This document shows positions 40,975 through 49,546 of a stretch of DNA of 64,000 nucleotides, piece after piece. The notes beneath the pieces are model-generated. The model did no database searches. It saw nothing but the letters and a program-made list of their open reading frames with translations, and was not told the origin of the DNA. The stretch lies in NCBI RefSeq assembly GCF_004769575.1, contig NZ_RQGA01000014.1, forward strand, positions 62,001 to 126,000, read 5' to 3'. The DNA comes from Leptospira perdikensis (lineage in GTDB: Bacteria; Spirochaetota; Leptospiria; Leptospirales; Leptospiraceae). The position numbers and the translations under genes were made by a program. The number at the start of each line of letters is the position of its first letter. Within the stretch, counting starts at the first letter, position 1.

Positions 40975-41728
40975 AACCAATTTTCATTAACCTCACATTG
41001 ATCCAAAATAGTACTCCCGATAGTAGAGTGATAAATCCAAAAGAAAAGTATAAATTGACATCGGTAACACCAATAAACCCATACCGAAATAAGTTTACCA
41101 TATATAGAATTGGATTACAATAAGAAACGGTTTGCCAAAATCCAGGTAAGTTCTTTACCGAATAAAACACACCACCAAGGTAAGTGAGAGGGGTTAAGAT
41201 AAAAGTAGGGATGATGGTCACATCATCAAACTTTTTTGCAAAAAGGGCGTTGGCAAACCCACCAAGAGAAAACAAAATTGATGTCATTAGAATGGTAATG
41301 ATGATCACAAAAGGATTATGGAATCTAAGGTTCGTAAAAAACAGGGAAGTCAAGGTGACTAAAATTCCCACAAAGATACCACGAACCACTCCGCCAAACG
41401 TATAACCAACGACGATTGTATAAGGTGATGTAGGGGATACGAGTAACTCTTCAATGTTTCTTTGGAATTTACTAGAGAAAAAAGACGATACTACATTGTT
41501 ATAGGAATTTGTGATGACACTCATCATAATGAGTCCAGGCACAATGAATTCAATATAAGTGAACTCTCCAATTTTTCCAATTTGGCGTCCGACGAGTTCG
41601 CCAAAGATCAAAAAATACAAGGCCATTGTAATGACAGGTGGGATGAGAGTTTGTACCCAAATCCGGATGATTCGAATCCATTCTCTTCTCACAATGGTAT
41701 GTAAGGCTGTGAAGTTTTGTTTCCACAT
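40958..41728 (-). CDS. ABC-2 type transporter permease
   Basis: 256 residues, six membrane segments, ABC-2 fold (NodJ/DrrB class) with MMSVITNSYNNVVSSFFS and the PLTYLGGVFYSVKNLP segment near residue 180. It pairs with the ATPase just upstream as an exporter. Substrate unknown; lipid, polysaccharide or drug exporters have this form. Confidence 0.9.
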   Translation of the reverse strand: MWKQNFTALHTIVRREWIRIIRIWVQTLIPPVITMALYFLIFGELVGRQIGKIGEFTYIEFIVPGLIMMSVITNSYNNVVSSFFSSKFQRNIEELLVSPTSPYTIVVGYTFGGVVRGIFVGILVTLTSLFFTNLRFHNPFVIIITILMTSILFSLGGFANALFAKKFDDVTIIPTFILTPLTYLGGVFYSVKNLPGFWQTVSYCNPILYMVNLFRYGFIGVTDVNLYFSFGFITLLSGVLFWINVRLMKIGYGIRN

Positions 41729-41730
41729 AA

Positions 41731-42648
41731 TTAGTTTTTTCCTGTTAATGATAAGAATAGTTCTTCCAAACGATTGGATTTGTTTCTAAGACTCAAAACT
41801 TCTAAGTTTAGTTTTGTCAGTTCCGTAAACAATTGGTTTACCGATTCTTTTTTATCCAATTGTACTTCTAAACTGTGATCGTCTAACCATTCCCAGTTGA
41901 ATTTTTTGGACATAGGTTTGGATTTGATGGATTTTTTCAAATCGATGATAAAGGTTTCTTTGTCCAACCGGTGGAGGAGTTTTTTCATCGATGTATTTTC
42001 GACAATTTCTCCCTTATCAATGATGGCTATGTTTTTACAAAGAGATTCAGCCTCTTCTAGGTAATGGGTTGTGAGGATGATGGTTTTTCCGGCTTGGTTC
42101 AGTTCCTTTAAAAAATCCCACATGGATCTACGGATTTCTATGTCTACACCTGCTGTAGGTTCATCCAAAATGAGAAGTTTGGGATCGTGGACAAGGGCAC
42201 GTGCGATCATAAGCCTTCGTTTCATTCCTCCACTGAGTTGACCAGCAGCTGACTTTCGTTTGTCTATGAGGGAAAGTTTTTCTAAATAGTATTCTACTTT
42301 TGCTTTGGCTTCTTTGTAAGGGATTCCATAAAAACCAGCTTGGTTGATAAGAATCTGCTCTACTGCCTCAAAAATTCCAAAATTAAATTCTTGGGGAACA
42401 ATTCCGAGAAAGGTTTTGGCAAGGTCGGGTTGTGTGTCAATGTCAGTTCCGAAGATTTTGACTTTCCCACCTGATTTGTTGATAAGAGAACTTAAAATTC
42501 CAATGCTTGTGGATTTTCCGGCACCATTCGGTCCGAGTAGGGCAAAAAAATCTCCAGCTTCTACTTTCAAATCGATGGAACGAAGGGCTCTTACTCCATT
42601 CGGATAGGTTTTTTCTAAACCTTCGAGTTCTATTGCATATTTTTGCAT
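41731..42648 (-). CDS. ABC exporter ATPase
   Basis: 305 residues. Walker A GPNGAGKST, Q-loop PQEFNFG, signature LSGGMKRRLMIARAL, Walker B LLILDEPTAGVD, and the switch TTHYLEEAE. A C-terminal extension of about 80 residues is typical of drug-export ATPases such as DrrA or NodI. It lies two bases upstream of its permease. Confidence 0.92.
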   Translation of the reverse strand: MQKYAIELEGLEKTYPNGVRALRSIDLKVEAGDFFALLGPNGAGKSTSIGILSSLINKSGGKVKIFGTDIDTQPDLAKTFLGIVPQEFNFGIFEAVEQILINQAGFYGIPYKEAKAKVEYYLEKLSLIDKRKSAAGQLSGGMKRRLMIARALVHDPKLLILDEPTAGVDIEIRRSMWDFLKELNQAGKTIILTTHYLEEAESLCKNIAIIDKGEIVENTSMKKLLHRLDKETFIIDLKKSIKSKPMSKKFNWEWLDDHSLEVQLDKKESVNQLFTELTKLNLEVLSLRNKSNRLEELFLSLTGKN

Positions 42649-43680
42649 TTATTTTCCTACTAGTTTTCTTGTTAGGTGGTGTGTTGGATACTTTTTGTTT
42701 TTAATATTTTCTTTTCTTAGGTTTTTTTGTGTTTCTTCAGGAAGTAAAATTATATTTTTACACTCTTCAGAACAACAACCTAGAAGTTCTTTGGAACAGT
42801 CCTTACATTGGATGAGAAGGACATGGCATCCGAGGTTTGCGCAGTTGGTATGGCGGTCACTCGGTTTTCCACAGACATAACAAACCGTAAGGATATCATC
42901 AGTGACCCTTTCTCCAAGGCGATCATCAAAAACAAAATTTTTACCTTTGAATTTGGAAGGGACACCTGCATCCAGAACTGCTTTTGCGTAATTGATGATC
43001 CCACCTTGTAATTGGTGCACTTTCGAATAACCTTTATACTTTAAGTAAGCACTTGCCTTTTCACAGCGAATTCCACCAGTGCAGTAGAGTAGGATTTTTT
43101 TGTCCTTATCCTCTTTTAATAGATCTTCGACAAGGGGTAGTTCTTCTCTAAATGTTCCAACATCTGGTAAAATAGCATTTTCGAAATGTCCCACTTCGGA
43201 TTCATAGTTGTTCCGAAGATCCACAACAATGACTCCAGGTTCTGCGAGCGCCTCATGAAACTCCAATGGTGTTAGGTGGGTTCCTACATCGGAGGGATCA
43301 AACTGGGAATCATCCAATCCATCTGCGACAATTTTTTTCCGAACCTTGATGGCCAGTTTGATAAAACTTTCCTTTCTATCCTCAACTGCATCGTTAAAAT
43401 AAATTTGTTTTAGTTCGGGAATTGAATCTACTGCCGTCCGAAGAAGGTCGTAGTTTTCCGTAGGAATCGAAAATTGGGCATTGATTCCTTCTTTTGCTAG
43501 GTAAATTCTTCCTAGGATTCCTAAATCCTCGAAGGCATCATAAAGTTGATCTCGAAATTGAAGAGGGTCTTCGATTTTTACATATCGGTAGAAGGAAATG
43601 ACTCGGCGTTCCCTTGTATCACTTTCCACACGTTTTTTTAAGGTTTCTTTGTCGTAACGATTGAATAAAAACTTTTTCAT
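42649..43680 (-). CDS. trhO: tRNA uridine 5-hydroxylase, rhodanese family
   Basis: 343 residues. It matches TrhO (YceA): N-terminal FYRYVKIEDP and GRIYLAKEGINAQ, a rhodanese domain with DLRNNYESEVGHF and the catalytic Cys of YCTGGIRCEKA, then a cysteine-rich C-terminus (CYVCGKPSDRHTNC, CKDC, CCSEEC). TrhO puts a hydroxyl on the wobble uridine of some tRNAs using oxygen. It overlaps the next gene by 4 bases. Confidence 0.92.
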   Translation of the reverse strand: MKKFLFNRYDKETLKKRVESDTRERRVISFYRYVKIEDPLQFRDQLYDAFEDLGILGRIYLAKEGINAQFSIPTENYDLLRTAVDSIPELKQIYFNDAVEDRKESFIKLAIKVRKKIVADGLDDSQFDPSDVGTHLTPLEFHEALAEPGVIVVDLRNNYESEVGHFENAILPDVGTFREELPLVEDLLKEDKDKKILLYCTGGIRCEKASAYLKYKGYSKVHQLQGGIINYAKAVLDAGVPSKFKGKNFVFDDRLGERVTDDILTVCYVCGKPSDRHTNCANLGCHVLLIQCKDCSKELLGCCSEECKNIILLPEETQKNLRKENIKNKKYPTHHLTRKLVGK

Positions 43681-45059
43681 TTTGCCCCTTTTAGTTTTTC
43701 TTCTTTTACTTTACGGAATGCATTTCTAGTAATTTCCGAAATGGCGGGATGGATGTAGATCATTCCTAAATAATCATCCAACTTTGCCTTTAGATACATG
43801 CCAAGAAGGATTTGGTGGATGAGGTTTGCCGCTTCGTCCCCTATGATATGGGCACCTATCACTTGTTCGGTTTCTTTCGAAACTAGAACTTTCACAAGAC
43901 CAGAATCAGACATTCTCGCCATTCCCGTGGCACTGGAAGAATAGGGGTTCACTCCTTTGTAATAAGGAATTTGTTTTTGGATGAGTTCTTCTTCTGTAAA
44001 ACCTACACTAGCAATTTGCGGATGAGTGAAAACCGCTTCTGGCATCGGTGGGTACTGGATGGGAAGATTCGTTTTTGTTCCATACAAATGGTCAAAGAGA
44101 TACTCTCCTTCAAAGTTGGCACTATGCCTGAAAAAATAACGACCGATCACATCACCAAAGGCATAAATTCCAGGTTCTGTGGTTTCTAAGGTATCACTTA
44201 CTTGGATATACCCACTGGCGTTTGTTTGGATCTTTGTATGTTCTAAACCTAAGTCATCGGTGTTTGGTCTGATGCCTGTTGCTACTAGCAGTTGTTCTGC
44301 GGAATGGACGCTTGTTTTTCCTTCCGCGTTCGTTCCTGTTACGATAAACAACCCATCTTTGTGTTCTACCGTTTTGATTTGGTAATGGGATTCTATCGGG
44401 AAAGGCAAATGTTTGTTTAATTCTTTTTTAATCTCTCCGTCGGCTGATCGCAATATGTCTGTTCGCGTGAGACCTGTCACTTGGCAACCGTATGCCTTGT
44501 AGGCAGCTCCGAGTTCCAAAGAAATAAATCCGGCTCCGATGATAATCAGTGATTTCGGAAACTTGTCCGGTGATAGAGCTTCTCTAGATGTCCAGAAGGG
44601 AGTAGCTTTTAATCCAGGGATTTCTGGGATATTGGGTCTTGTCCCTGTAACAATGAATATATGTTTGGCGGTATATGTTTCTTCTCCATCGGTAAGAATG
44701 CGTTTGTCTATAAATCGAACTTGTTTGGGGTAATAATCAATATTTGGATTTTTGTCGTAGGCTAAAGGAATGGAATCGGAATCTTGTTTTACCGTTTCAT
44801 TCACGCGTTTGAAAATTTGGGTCACATCGGCACTAGGTTTTTCTTTGAAAAATACAGGAAACTTTTCCGTATCCGATGCCATACGAATGAGTTCAGAAGG
44901 GTAAATCACCATTTTCGAGGGGATACAACCTCTGTTGAGACAAGTCCCACCAGGCGTTTCCTTTTCAAACACAGCCACTCGTTTTCCAATTTTGGAGGGT
45001 GGGGTGACAAGTTTGGTTCCCGCACCCGCACCAATGACAATGATGTCATATTCTTTCAT
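43677..45059 (-). CDS. FAD-dependent disulfide reductase (dihydrolipoyl dehydrogenase/mycothione reductase-like)
   Basis: 460 residues. FAD-binding start IIVIGAGAGTKLV, redox-active disulfide in GGTCLNRGCIPSK, NAD(P) site IIGAGFISLELGAAYKAYG, FAD site YAFGDVIGRY and the dimer-interface His in IHPAISEITRNAF. The sequence is closest in style to lipoamide or mycothione reductase. Given the neighbouring glutathione genes it might reduce glutathione disulfide, but that is only an inference from position. Confidence 0.88.
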   Translation of the reverse strand: MKEYDIIVIGAGAGTKLVTPPSKIGKRVAVFEKETPGGTCLNRGCIPSKMVIYPSELIRMASDTEKFPVFFKEKPSADVTQIFKRVNETVKQDSDSIPLAYDKNPNIDYYPKQVRFIDKRILTDGEETYTAKHIFIVTGTRPNIPEIPGLKATPFWTSREALSPDKFPKSLIIIGAGFISLELGAAYKAYGCQVTGLTRTDILRSADGEIKKELNKHLPFPIESHYQIKTVEHKDGLFIVTGTNAEGKTSVHSAEQLLVATGIRPNTDDLGLEHTKIQTNASGYIQVSDTLETTEPGIYAFGDVIGRYFFRHSANFEGEYLFDHLYGTKTNLPIQYPPMPEAVFTHPQIASVGFTEEELIQKQIPYYKGVNPYSSSATGMARMSDSGLVKVLVSKETEQVIGAHIIGDEAANLIHQILLGMYLKAKLDDYLGMIYIHPAISEITRNAFRKVKEEKLKGAK

Positions 45060-45152
45060 ACAGGTTCCAGCATCGAAATTCGGCGGTTTTCTGTAAATGA
45101 AGCAAAATCTCTTTTCCTAAATTTAGAAAGAACTGCCGTCTCTCTTTCCTTT

Positions 45153-45944
45153 TTAAATCGATTTATAAACCCCACCATCTGCTCTCACGGAGGCTCCATT
45201 GATCATGGAAGCCAGGTCACTTGCCAAAAAAACAATTACATTTGCGATCTCTTCTGGTTTTGCAAATCTTCCCGCAAGAGACGAGGGTCTATTTTCACGA
45301 ATGAAATCCCTTGCCATCTCTTCATTTGATTTTCCCTTTTCTTTCGCCAGGGCTTGGATGAATTCTTCAACTCCTTCGGAAAGTGTGGGACCTGGTAATA
45401 CAGAATTGACGGTAACATTGGTTCCCTTACAAACTTCAGCACTCCCCCTAGAGATAGAAAGTTGTGCGGTTTTACTCATCCCATAATGCACCATCTCTAC
45501 CGGAATGTTGAGAGCCGATTCACTCGAAACAAAAACAATCCGCCCGTAGTTTCTTTTTAACATTCCTTTCAAATAATTTTGTGTGAGTTCCGCCCCACTA
45601 AGAACATTGGTCTCATACATTTTTTTCCAATCCTCTCTTGAAATTTCGAAAAAAGGTTTTGGTTCGAAGTAACCGGCATTGTTGATTAGTACATCAAGCT
45701 CTGGGATTTGTTTGGTTAGTTTTTGAATTCCTTCTTCTGCTGCCAAATCAGCGAATACACCGCCTAACTTTGCATTGGGTAGGATGGATTTGATTTCGGC
45801 TTTGGCCGTTTCCACCGCACTGTCTGACCGGCCATGGAGGAAAACTTCTGCTCCTTCTTTTGCAAAACTGAGGGCGGTTTGAAATCCGATCCCCTTTGTA
45901 GATCCTGTCACTAATACTTTTTTATCTTTTAAACCTGTATTCAT
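45153..45944 (-). CDS. Short-chain dehydrogenase/reductase
   Basis: 263 residues, classical SDR. NAD(P) loop GSTKGIGFQ at about 14-22, NNAG at 90-93, catalytic Ser in FVSSESA and Tyr/Lys in YGMSK. The substrate is unknown. It overlaps the alcohol-dehydrogenase-like gene by 4 bases, and both lie downstream of the LysR-controlled intergenic region. Confidence 0.93.
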   Translation of the reverse strand: MNTGLKDKKVLVTGSTKGIGFQTALSFAKEGAEVFLHGRSDSAVETAKAEIKSILPNAKLGGVFADLAAEEGIQKLTKQIPELDVLINNAGYFEPKPFFEISREDWKKMYETNVLSGAELTQNYLKGMLKRNYGRIVFVSSESALNIPVEMVHYGMSKTAQLSISRGSAEVCKGTNVTVNSVLPGPTLSEGVEEFIQALAKEKGKSNEEMARDFIRENRPSSLAGRFAKPEEIANVIVFLASDLASMINGASVRADGGVYKSI

Positions 45945-46951
45945 TTTCTCATTCCTCCGAGTACAATTTTACCGATTGTTTTTCCTGTTTGTAAAAGTTC
46001 GTGTGCTTTGTTTAGACTCTCTTCTGTCATCTCACCCAAATCCAATTGATTGGTAGGAATGATTTTTCCTTTTTCCACTAGTCCTGCAATTTCTTCTAAC
46101 AATTGTTTTTGTCTGATACGATCTTCTGTTTGGAACATTGACCTTGTAAACATAAACTCATTCAAATACCCGTTACTTTTGGATTTAAGAAGATTCATAT
46201 TGAGAGGAGAGGCCGATTCTACAATGGAACAAATATTTCCAAAGGGAAGAAGCACCTTTGCCAAATTTTCAAAATGGTCCTTTGGATCGCTAAAGAGGAG
46301 GACTTCGTTTACGCCACCATCTCCAAAAGTTTGGATTTGTTCCAGGTAATCTTTGTTTGGATTCACGACTAAATCAGCACCGAGGGATTTGACCCAAGCC
46401 ACTGATTCTTCCCTTGAAGCTGTGGCGATGACCTTGGCCTTGGTCATTTGTTTTAGGATTTGGATGGCGATACTTCCCACACCACCCGCGCCGGCAACGA
46501 CAAGCACATTCTTTTTTGCCAAAGGGTCCAACTTTAGTTTATCAAATATGGATTCGTAGGCTGTAATCGTTGTTAATGGAAGAGAGGCCGCTTCTTTAAA
46601 ATTTAAGTTTTTTGGTTTTTTCCCTACGATCCACTCGTCGACAACTTGAAATTCGGCGTTACTCCCTGGTCGTTTGATGTCCCCCGCATAATAGACTTCC
46701 TCTCCTAGTTTCAAACTGGAAACTTTCGCACCTAACTCCGTAACCACACCTGCTGCATCCCATCCTAAAATCCTAGGCCCAGGATTTTCTTTTTGGATCG
46801 AATTTCTGACTTTATAGTCAACCGGATTGACAGAGACTGCCATTACCTGGACACGAACATCATGATCCCCCAATGGCTCCATAGGAATCTCTAACGACCG
46901 TAATACGGATTTGTTTTCTTTGGGATCATAAACAGAAACAATTGCTTTCAT
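45941..46951 (-). CDS. Zinc-type alcohol dehydrogenase family / quinone oxidoreductase
   Basis: 336 residues of the medium-chain dehydrogenase superfamily, with NPVDYKVRNS, GWDAAGVVTELG and the NAD(P) loop AGAGGVGSIAIQI near residue 155. The zinc-ligand set of true alcohol dehydrogenases is not seen, so it is nearer to the quinone reductase branch. Divergent from the lysR gene. Confidence 0.9.
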   Translation of the reverse strand: MKAIVSVYDPKENKSVLRSLEIPMEPLGDHDVRVQVMAVSVNPVDYKVRNSIQKENPGPRILGWDAAGVVTELGAKVSSLKLGEEVYYAGDIKRPGSNAEFQVVDEWIVGKKPKNLNFKEAASLPLTTITAYESIFDKLKLDPLAKKNVLVVAGAGGVGSIAIQILKQMTKAKVIATASREESVAWVKSLGADLVVNPNKDYLEQIQTFGDGGVNEVLLFSDPKDHFENLAKVLLPFGNICSIVESASPLNMNLLKSKSNGYLNEFMFTRSMFQTEDRIRQKQLLEEIAGLVEKGKIIPTNQLDLGEMTEESLNKAHELLQTGKTIGKIVLGGMRK

Positions 46952-47013
46952 AATGTTCGGTCTCTAAGGTGTGTGGATTTTTGTAAATAAAAAAGATCCA
47001 ATGTGCTTCCTAC

Positions 47014-47043
47014 TTGACTAATTGTATATTTTTGGTTTACAAT
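47014..47043. promoter_or_regulatory. LysR-type operator overlapping the lysR promoter
   Basis: ATTGTA (47021-47026), 11 bases, TACAAT (47038-47043): a perfect inverted repeat of the T-N11-A type. TTGACT (47014-47019) and TACAAT (47038-47043) also form a -35/-10 pair with an 18-base spacer for the lysR gene. Binding here would both autoregulate lysR and control the divergent ADH-SDR genes. Confidence 0.65.
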
Positions 47044-47049
47044 AGATGT

Positions 47050-47952
47050 ATGATTCCTTCCGTTCGTGACCTCGATGATCTAAAAACCTTTGTTTTGGTA
47101 GTACAAGAACGAAGTTTTACCCAAGTGGCTTCCCGGATGGGAGTGACGAAGGCAGCTGTCGCCAAACGAATCCAAGGGTTAGAGAAAGTTTGGAACACCC
47201 AGTTGTTCTACCGGAACACAAGAAAAGTGATCCCTACAAGAGATGCCGACCTAATTTTCCAGAAAGTAATCACAGTCCTTGAAAACGTAAAGGATTTGGA
47301 AAACTCGATCACCAAAAAGGATGAGTTAGAAGGAACCCTTCGAGTCACTTGTGTGAGTTCTATGTCTCACAATTTTGTTTCCGAAATCATAGAGAAGTTT
47401 CAAAAACAGAATCCTAAAATTACGATCCAACTCATCGTCACTGATAGTTTGTTAGATCTTATGGAAGAATCCATTGATATCGGAATTCGTGTGGGAATGG
47501 AAGTTCCTTCTGGGTTACTGGGAACGGAACTATTTAAAAATCGAATCTCTATTGTAGCTAGTCCTTCCTATATCAAAGCTCATAAACCAATCCTTTCACC
47601 AAAAGATTTAGAAACCCATAATCTTTTGTATTTGGATTTACATAAGGTGCTTCGTTTTTCCGGGACCAATCTTAGTTTGAATGATGTGAGTCGGAAAAGA
47701 AATTTTTTATCAAACGATGCAGCAAGTTTGGTGCAAATGGGTATCAAGGGGAAGGGGGTTCTTATCAGATCTTTTTGGGATATAGAGGAGGCAATACAAA
47801 GTGGAAAACTAATTCCCATTCTTGGTTTGTTTCCTTTGGAAAATTTTGGTAGTGTTTGGGTGGTTCATCCGAACAATCGAACGCCTTCTCGAAGGATGAT
47901 GGTTTTTCGTAATTTTTTAGAATCGGAGTGTAGTTTCAAATTCAATCAATGA
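47050..47952 (+). CDS. LysR-family transcription regulator
   Basis: 300 residues from the ATG at 47050. The winged helix at 1-60 starts LDDLKTFVLVVQERSFTQVA and has GVTKAAVAKRIQGLE; the effector-binding domain follows from about residue 90. The type resembles regulators of adjacent SDR/reductase genes. The promoter's -10 element ends 6 bases before the ATG, so the transcript may be nearly leaderless. The end overlaps the opposing nuclease gene by 11 bases. Confidence 0.92.
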   Translation: MIPSVRDLDDLKTFVLVVQERSFTQVASRMGVTKAAVAKRIQGLEKVWNTQLFYRNTRKVIPTRDADLIFQKVITVLENVKDLENSITKKDELEGTLRVTCVSSMSHNFVSEIIEKFQKQNPKITIQLIVTDSLLDLMEESIDIGIRVGMEVPSGLLGTELFKNRISIVASPSYIKAHKPILSPKDLETHNLLYLDLHKVLRFSGTNLSLNDVSRKRNFLSNDAASLVQMGIKGKGVLIRSFWDIEEAIQSGKLIPILGLFPLENFGSVWVVHPNNRTPSRRMMVFRNFLESECSFKFNQ

Positions 47953-48742
47953 ATGGGTTTTTTACTTTTTGGATTTTTTCGATGATTTCATTTTTCCTAA
48001 TTTCAAATGTATCGGGTGGGTCTAGTTTGTCCCAGGACTCATAGAGTTTTCTTCTCGTTTCAGGAACTGCAATTCCATATTTCCATTCCATATAAAAATA
48101 GGTTCGGGCAATGTCTCCGCGAATGTTTGGTTTTGGTTCTGCTGTTTGGTTTTTGAAATTGATTTCAAAATCACAAAGACCATACACCCTTTCTTCCCCT
48201 TCAATTTCTCCATAAGAAAAGATTCCCCGGTCCGCATTGATTTCACCAGGGACAGGAACAATATTGTGTAAATCTGCTTCCATTTTGTTAAACTCAGGAT
48301 CGGTTCCTTGGCAACATTTACGTCCCCGCACCAGTTTTCCATTGGATTCACAATCTTTTTTAGTCCAACATTCGCGGGTATTTCCAAAACTATGAGCTGG
48401 GACTATATGTTCCCATTCAATCCATGTTTGGCGGTGGTTGTCTTTTCGGCTACTGAGACCACAGGATTCAAAGTCAATTTTCAGTCTTCCTTGCACTTCT
48501 GAATCTTCGGAAAACTTACAACCACAGTAAAAATCAGTTCCTACTTTTTTATAAAATCGTTTCAAAACACGTTTGGCTTTTTGAAAATCAAAATCTCTTT
48601 CTGGTTTCGATTCCCCGGTATACTTTTCTTCTGAATCAGAATACAAATAAACACTAACAAAGGATAATAACAAAATACTGGTTGTTACGAGTAGGACATT
48701 CTTCCAAAAAGATCTAGAGATTGGAAATTTTTCTTCAGACAT
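47942..48742 (-). CDS. Endonuclease I family nuclease, membrane-anchored or secreted
   Basis: 266 residues. A basic N-terminus and a hydrophobic segment at about 16-34 form a signal anchor. The catalytic domain has the endonuclease I (EndA/Vvn) motif IEWEHIVPAHSFG with His112, KMEADLHNIVPVPGEIN and RGDIARTYFYM. Several Cys pairs (FYCGC, RKCC) fit an exported protein. It would degrade DNA outside the cytoplasm. ATG at 48742. Confidence 0.9.
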   Translation of the reverse strand: MSEEKFPISRSFWKNVLLVTTSILLLSFVSVYLYSDSEEKYTGESKPERDFDFQKAKRVLKRFYKKVGTDFYCGCKFSEDSEVQGRLKIDFESCGLSSRKDNHRQTWIEWEHIVPAHSFGNTRECWTKKDCESNGKLVRGRKCCQGTDPEFNKMEADLHNIVPVPGEINADRGIFSYGEIEGEERVYGLCDFEINFKNQTAEPKPNIRGDIARTYFYMEWKYGIAVPETRRKLYESWDKLDPPDTFEIRKNEIIEKIQKVKNPFID

Positions 48743-48747
48743 AGGGC

Positions 48748-49524
48748 TTACCAGTTGTCTCTTAACTTTCGTAAGGTTAAAAATACCGAACGATCATTGG
48801 GTGTTTTTATTTGCAATTCTTCGAGTCTGTTTTTGACAGAACTGGTCGTCCTTCTAAAAAATGGATTCAGTTTCTTTTCTATCCCCATTTCTGAAACCTG
48901 ATAGGGTTGTAATGATTCTTTAAATTCTTCGCGAAACTTGTTTTCAGGGTCTACATGTTCTGCAAATTTCAAATTGTTTTCCCAATAATCATGTCCGGGA
49001 TACAGTAAACAAGAATCGGGTAGGGTTTCATAACGATCTTGTATCGTATCATACAAAACGTTAGGATCTCCGCCGCGAAAACAATTTCCTACTCCCACAT
49101 TAAATAAAGTATCACCTGAAAAAATACCTAAAACAATTTTTGGGTTTTTGCGAACAAAACTTAGGTGAGAAAATGTATGACCCGGTGTGTCCCAAACTAC
49201 TAGAGATTCTTCTTCTACAGAAAATACAATATCACCTTCCGCTAAAATTTGATCCATCCCTGGAATTTTATGTTTGGCATCTTTATGTCCGTAAATGATT
49301 GCATTTGTTGCTTCTTTTAATTCCAGATTCCCTTGCGTATGGTCCCCATGTTCGTGAGTATTTAAAATTCCTTTGATTTTGACTCCTAACTTTTTGGCAT
49401 ATGTAAGGACTCCCTTTGCATCAAAGGGATCAATACAATAAGCCTCGCCTGTTCTGTTGGAATAAACGAGGTAACTAAAGTTTCTAAGAGGAGAGTTTGT
49501 AAAAATGGGAAGGATTTCTATCAT
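48748..49524 (-). CDS. Metallo-beta-lactamase-fold hydrolase, glyoxalase II-like
   Basis: 258 residues. The metal site THEHGDH (His57, His59, Asp61, His62) binds two metals; GHTFSHLSF, SGDTLFNVGVGNC and LYPGHDYWENNLKF with further ligands follow. The C-terminal DPENKF matches hydroxyacylglutathione hydrolases, which remove glutathione-linked lactate from methylglyoxal. The genome region makes glutathione, which supports this. Confidence 0.85.
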   Translation of the reverse strand: MIEILPIFTNSPLRNFSYLVYSNRTGEAYCIDPFDAKGVLTYAKKLGVKIKGILNTHEHGDHTQGNLELKEATNAIIYGHKDAKHKIPGMDQILAEGDIVFSVEEESLVVWDTPGHTFSHLSFVRKNPKIVLGIFSGDTLFNVGVGNCFRGGDPNVLYDTIQDRYETLPDSCLLYPGHDYWENNLKFAEHVDPENKFREEFKESLQPYQVSEMGIEKKLNPFFRRTTSSVKNRLEELQIKTPNDRSVFLTLRKLRDNW

Positions 49525-49546
49525 TTGGATGTATCCTTCCCAAGTT

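Noticed and set aside
44784..45329. 181-codon open frame on the plus strand
   Set aside because: Antisense to the disulfide reductase and SDR genes; composition is rich in Phe/Arg/Ser/His as expected from a shadow frame.
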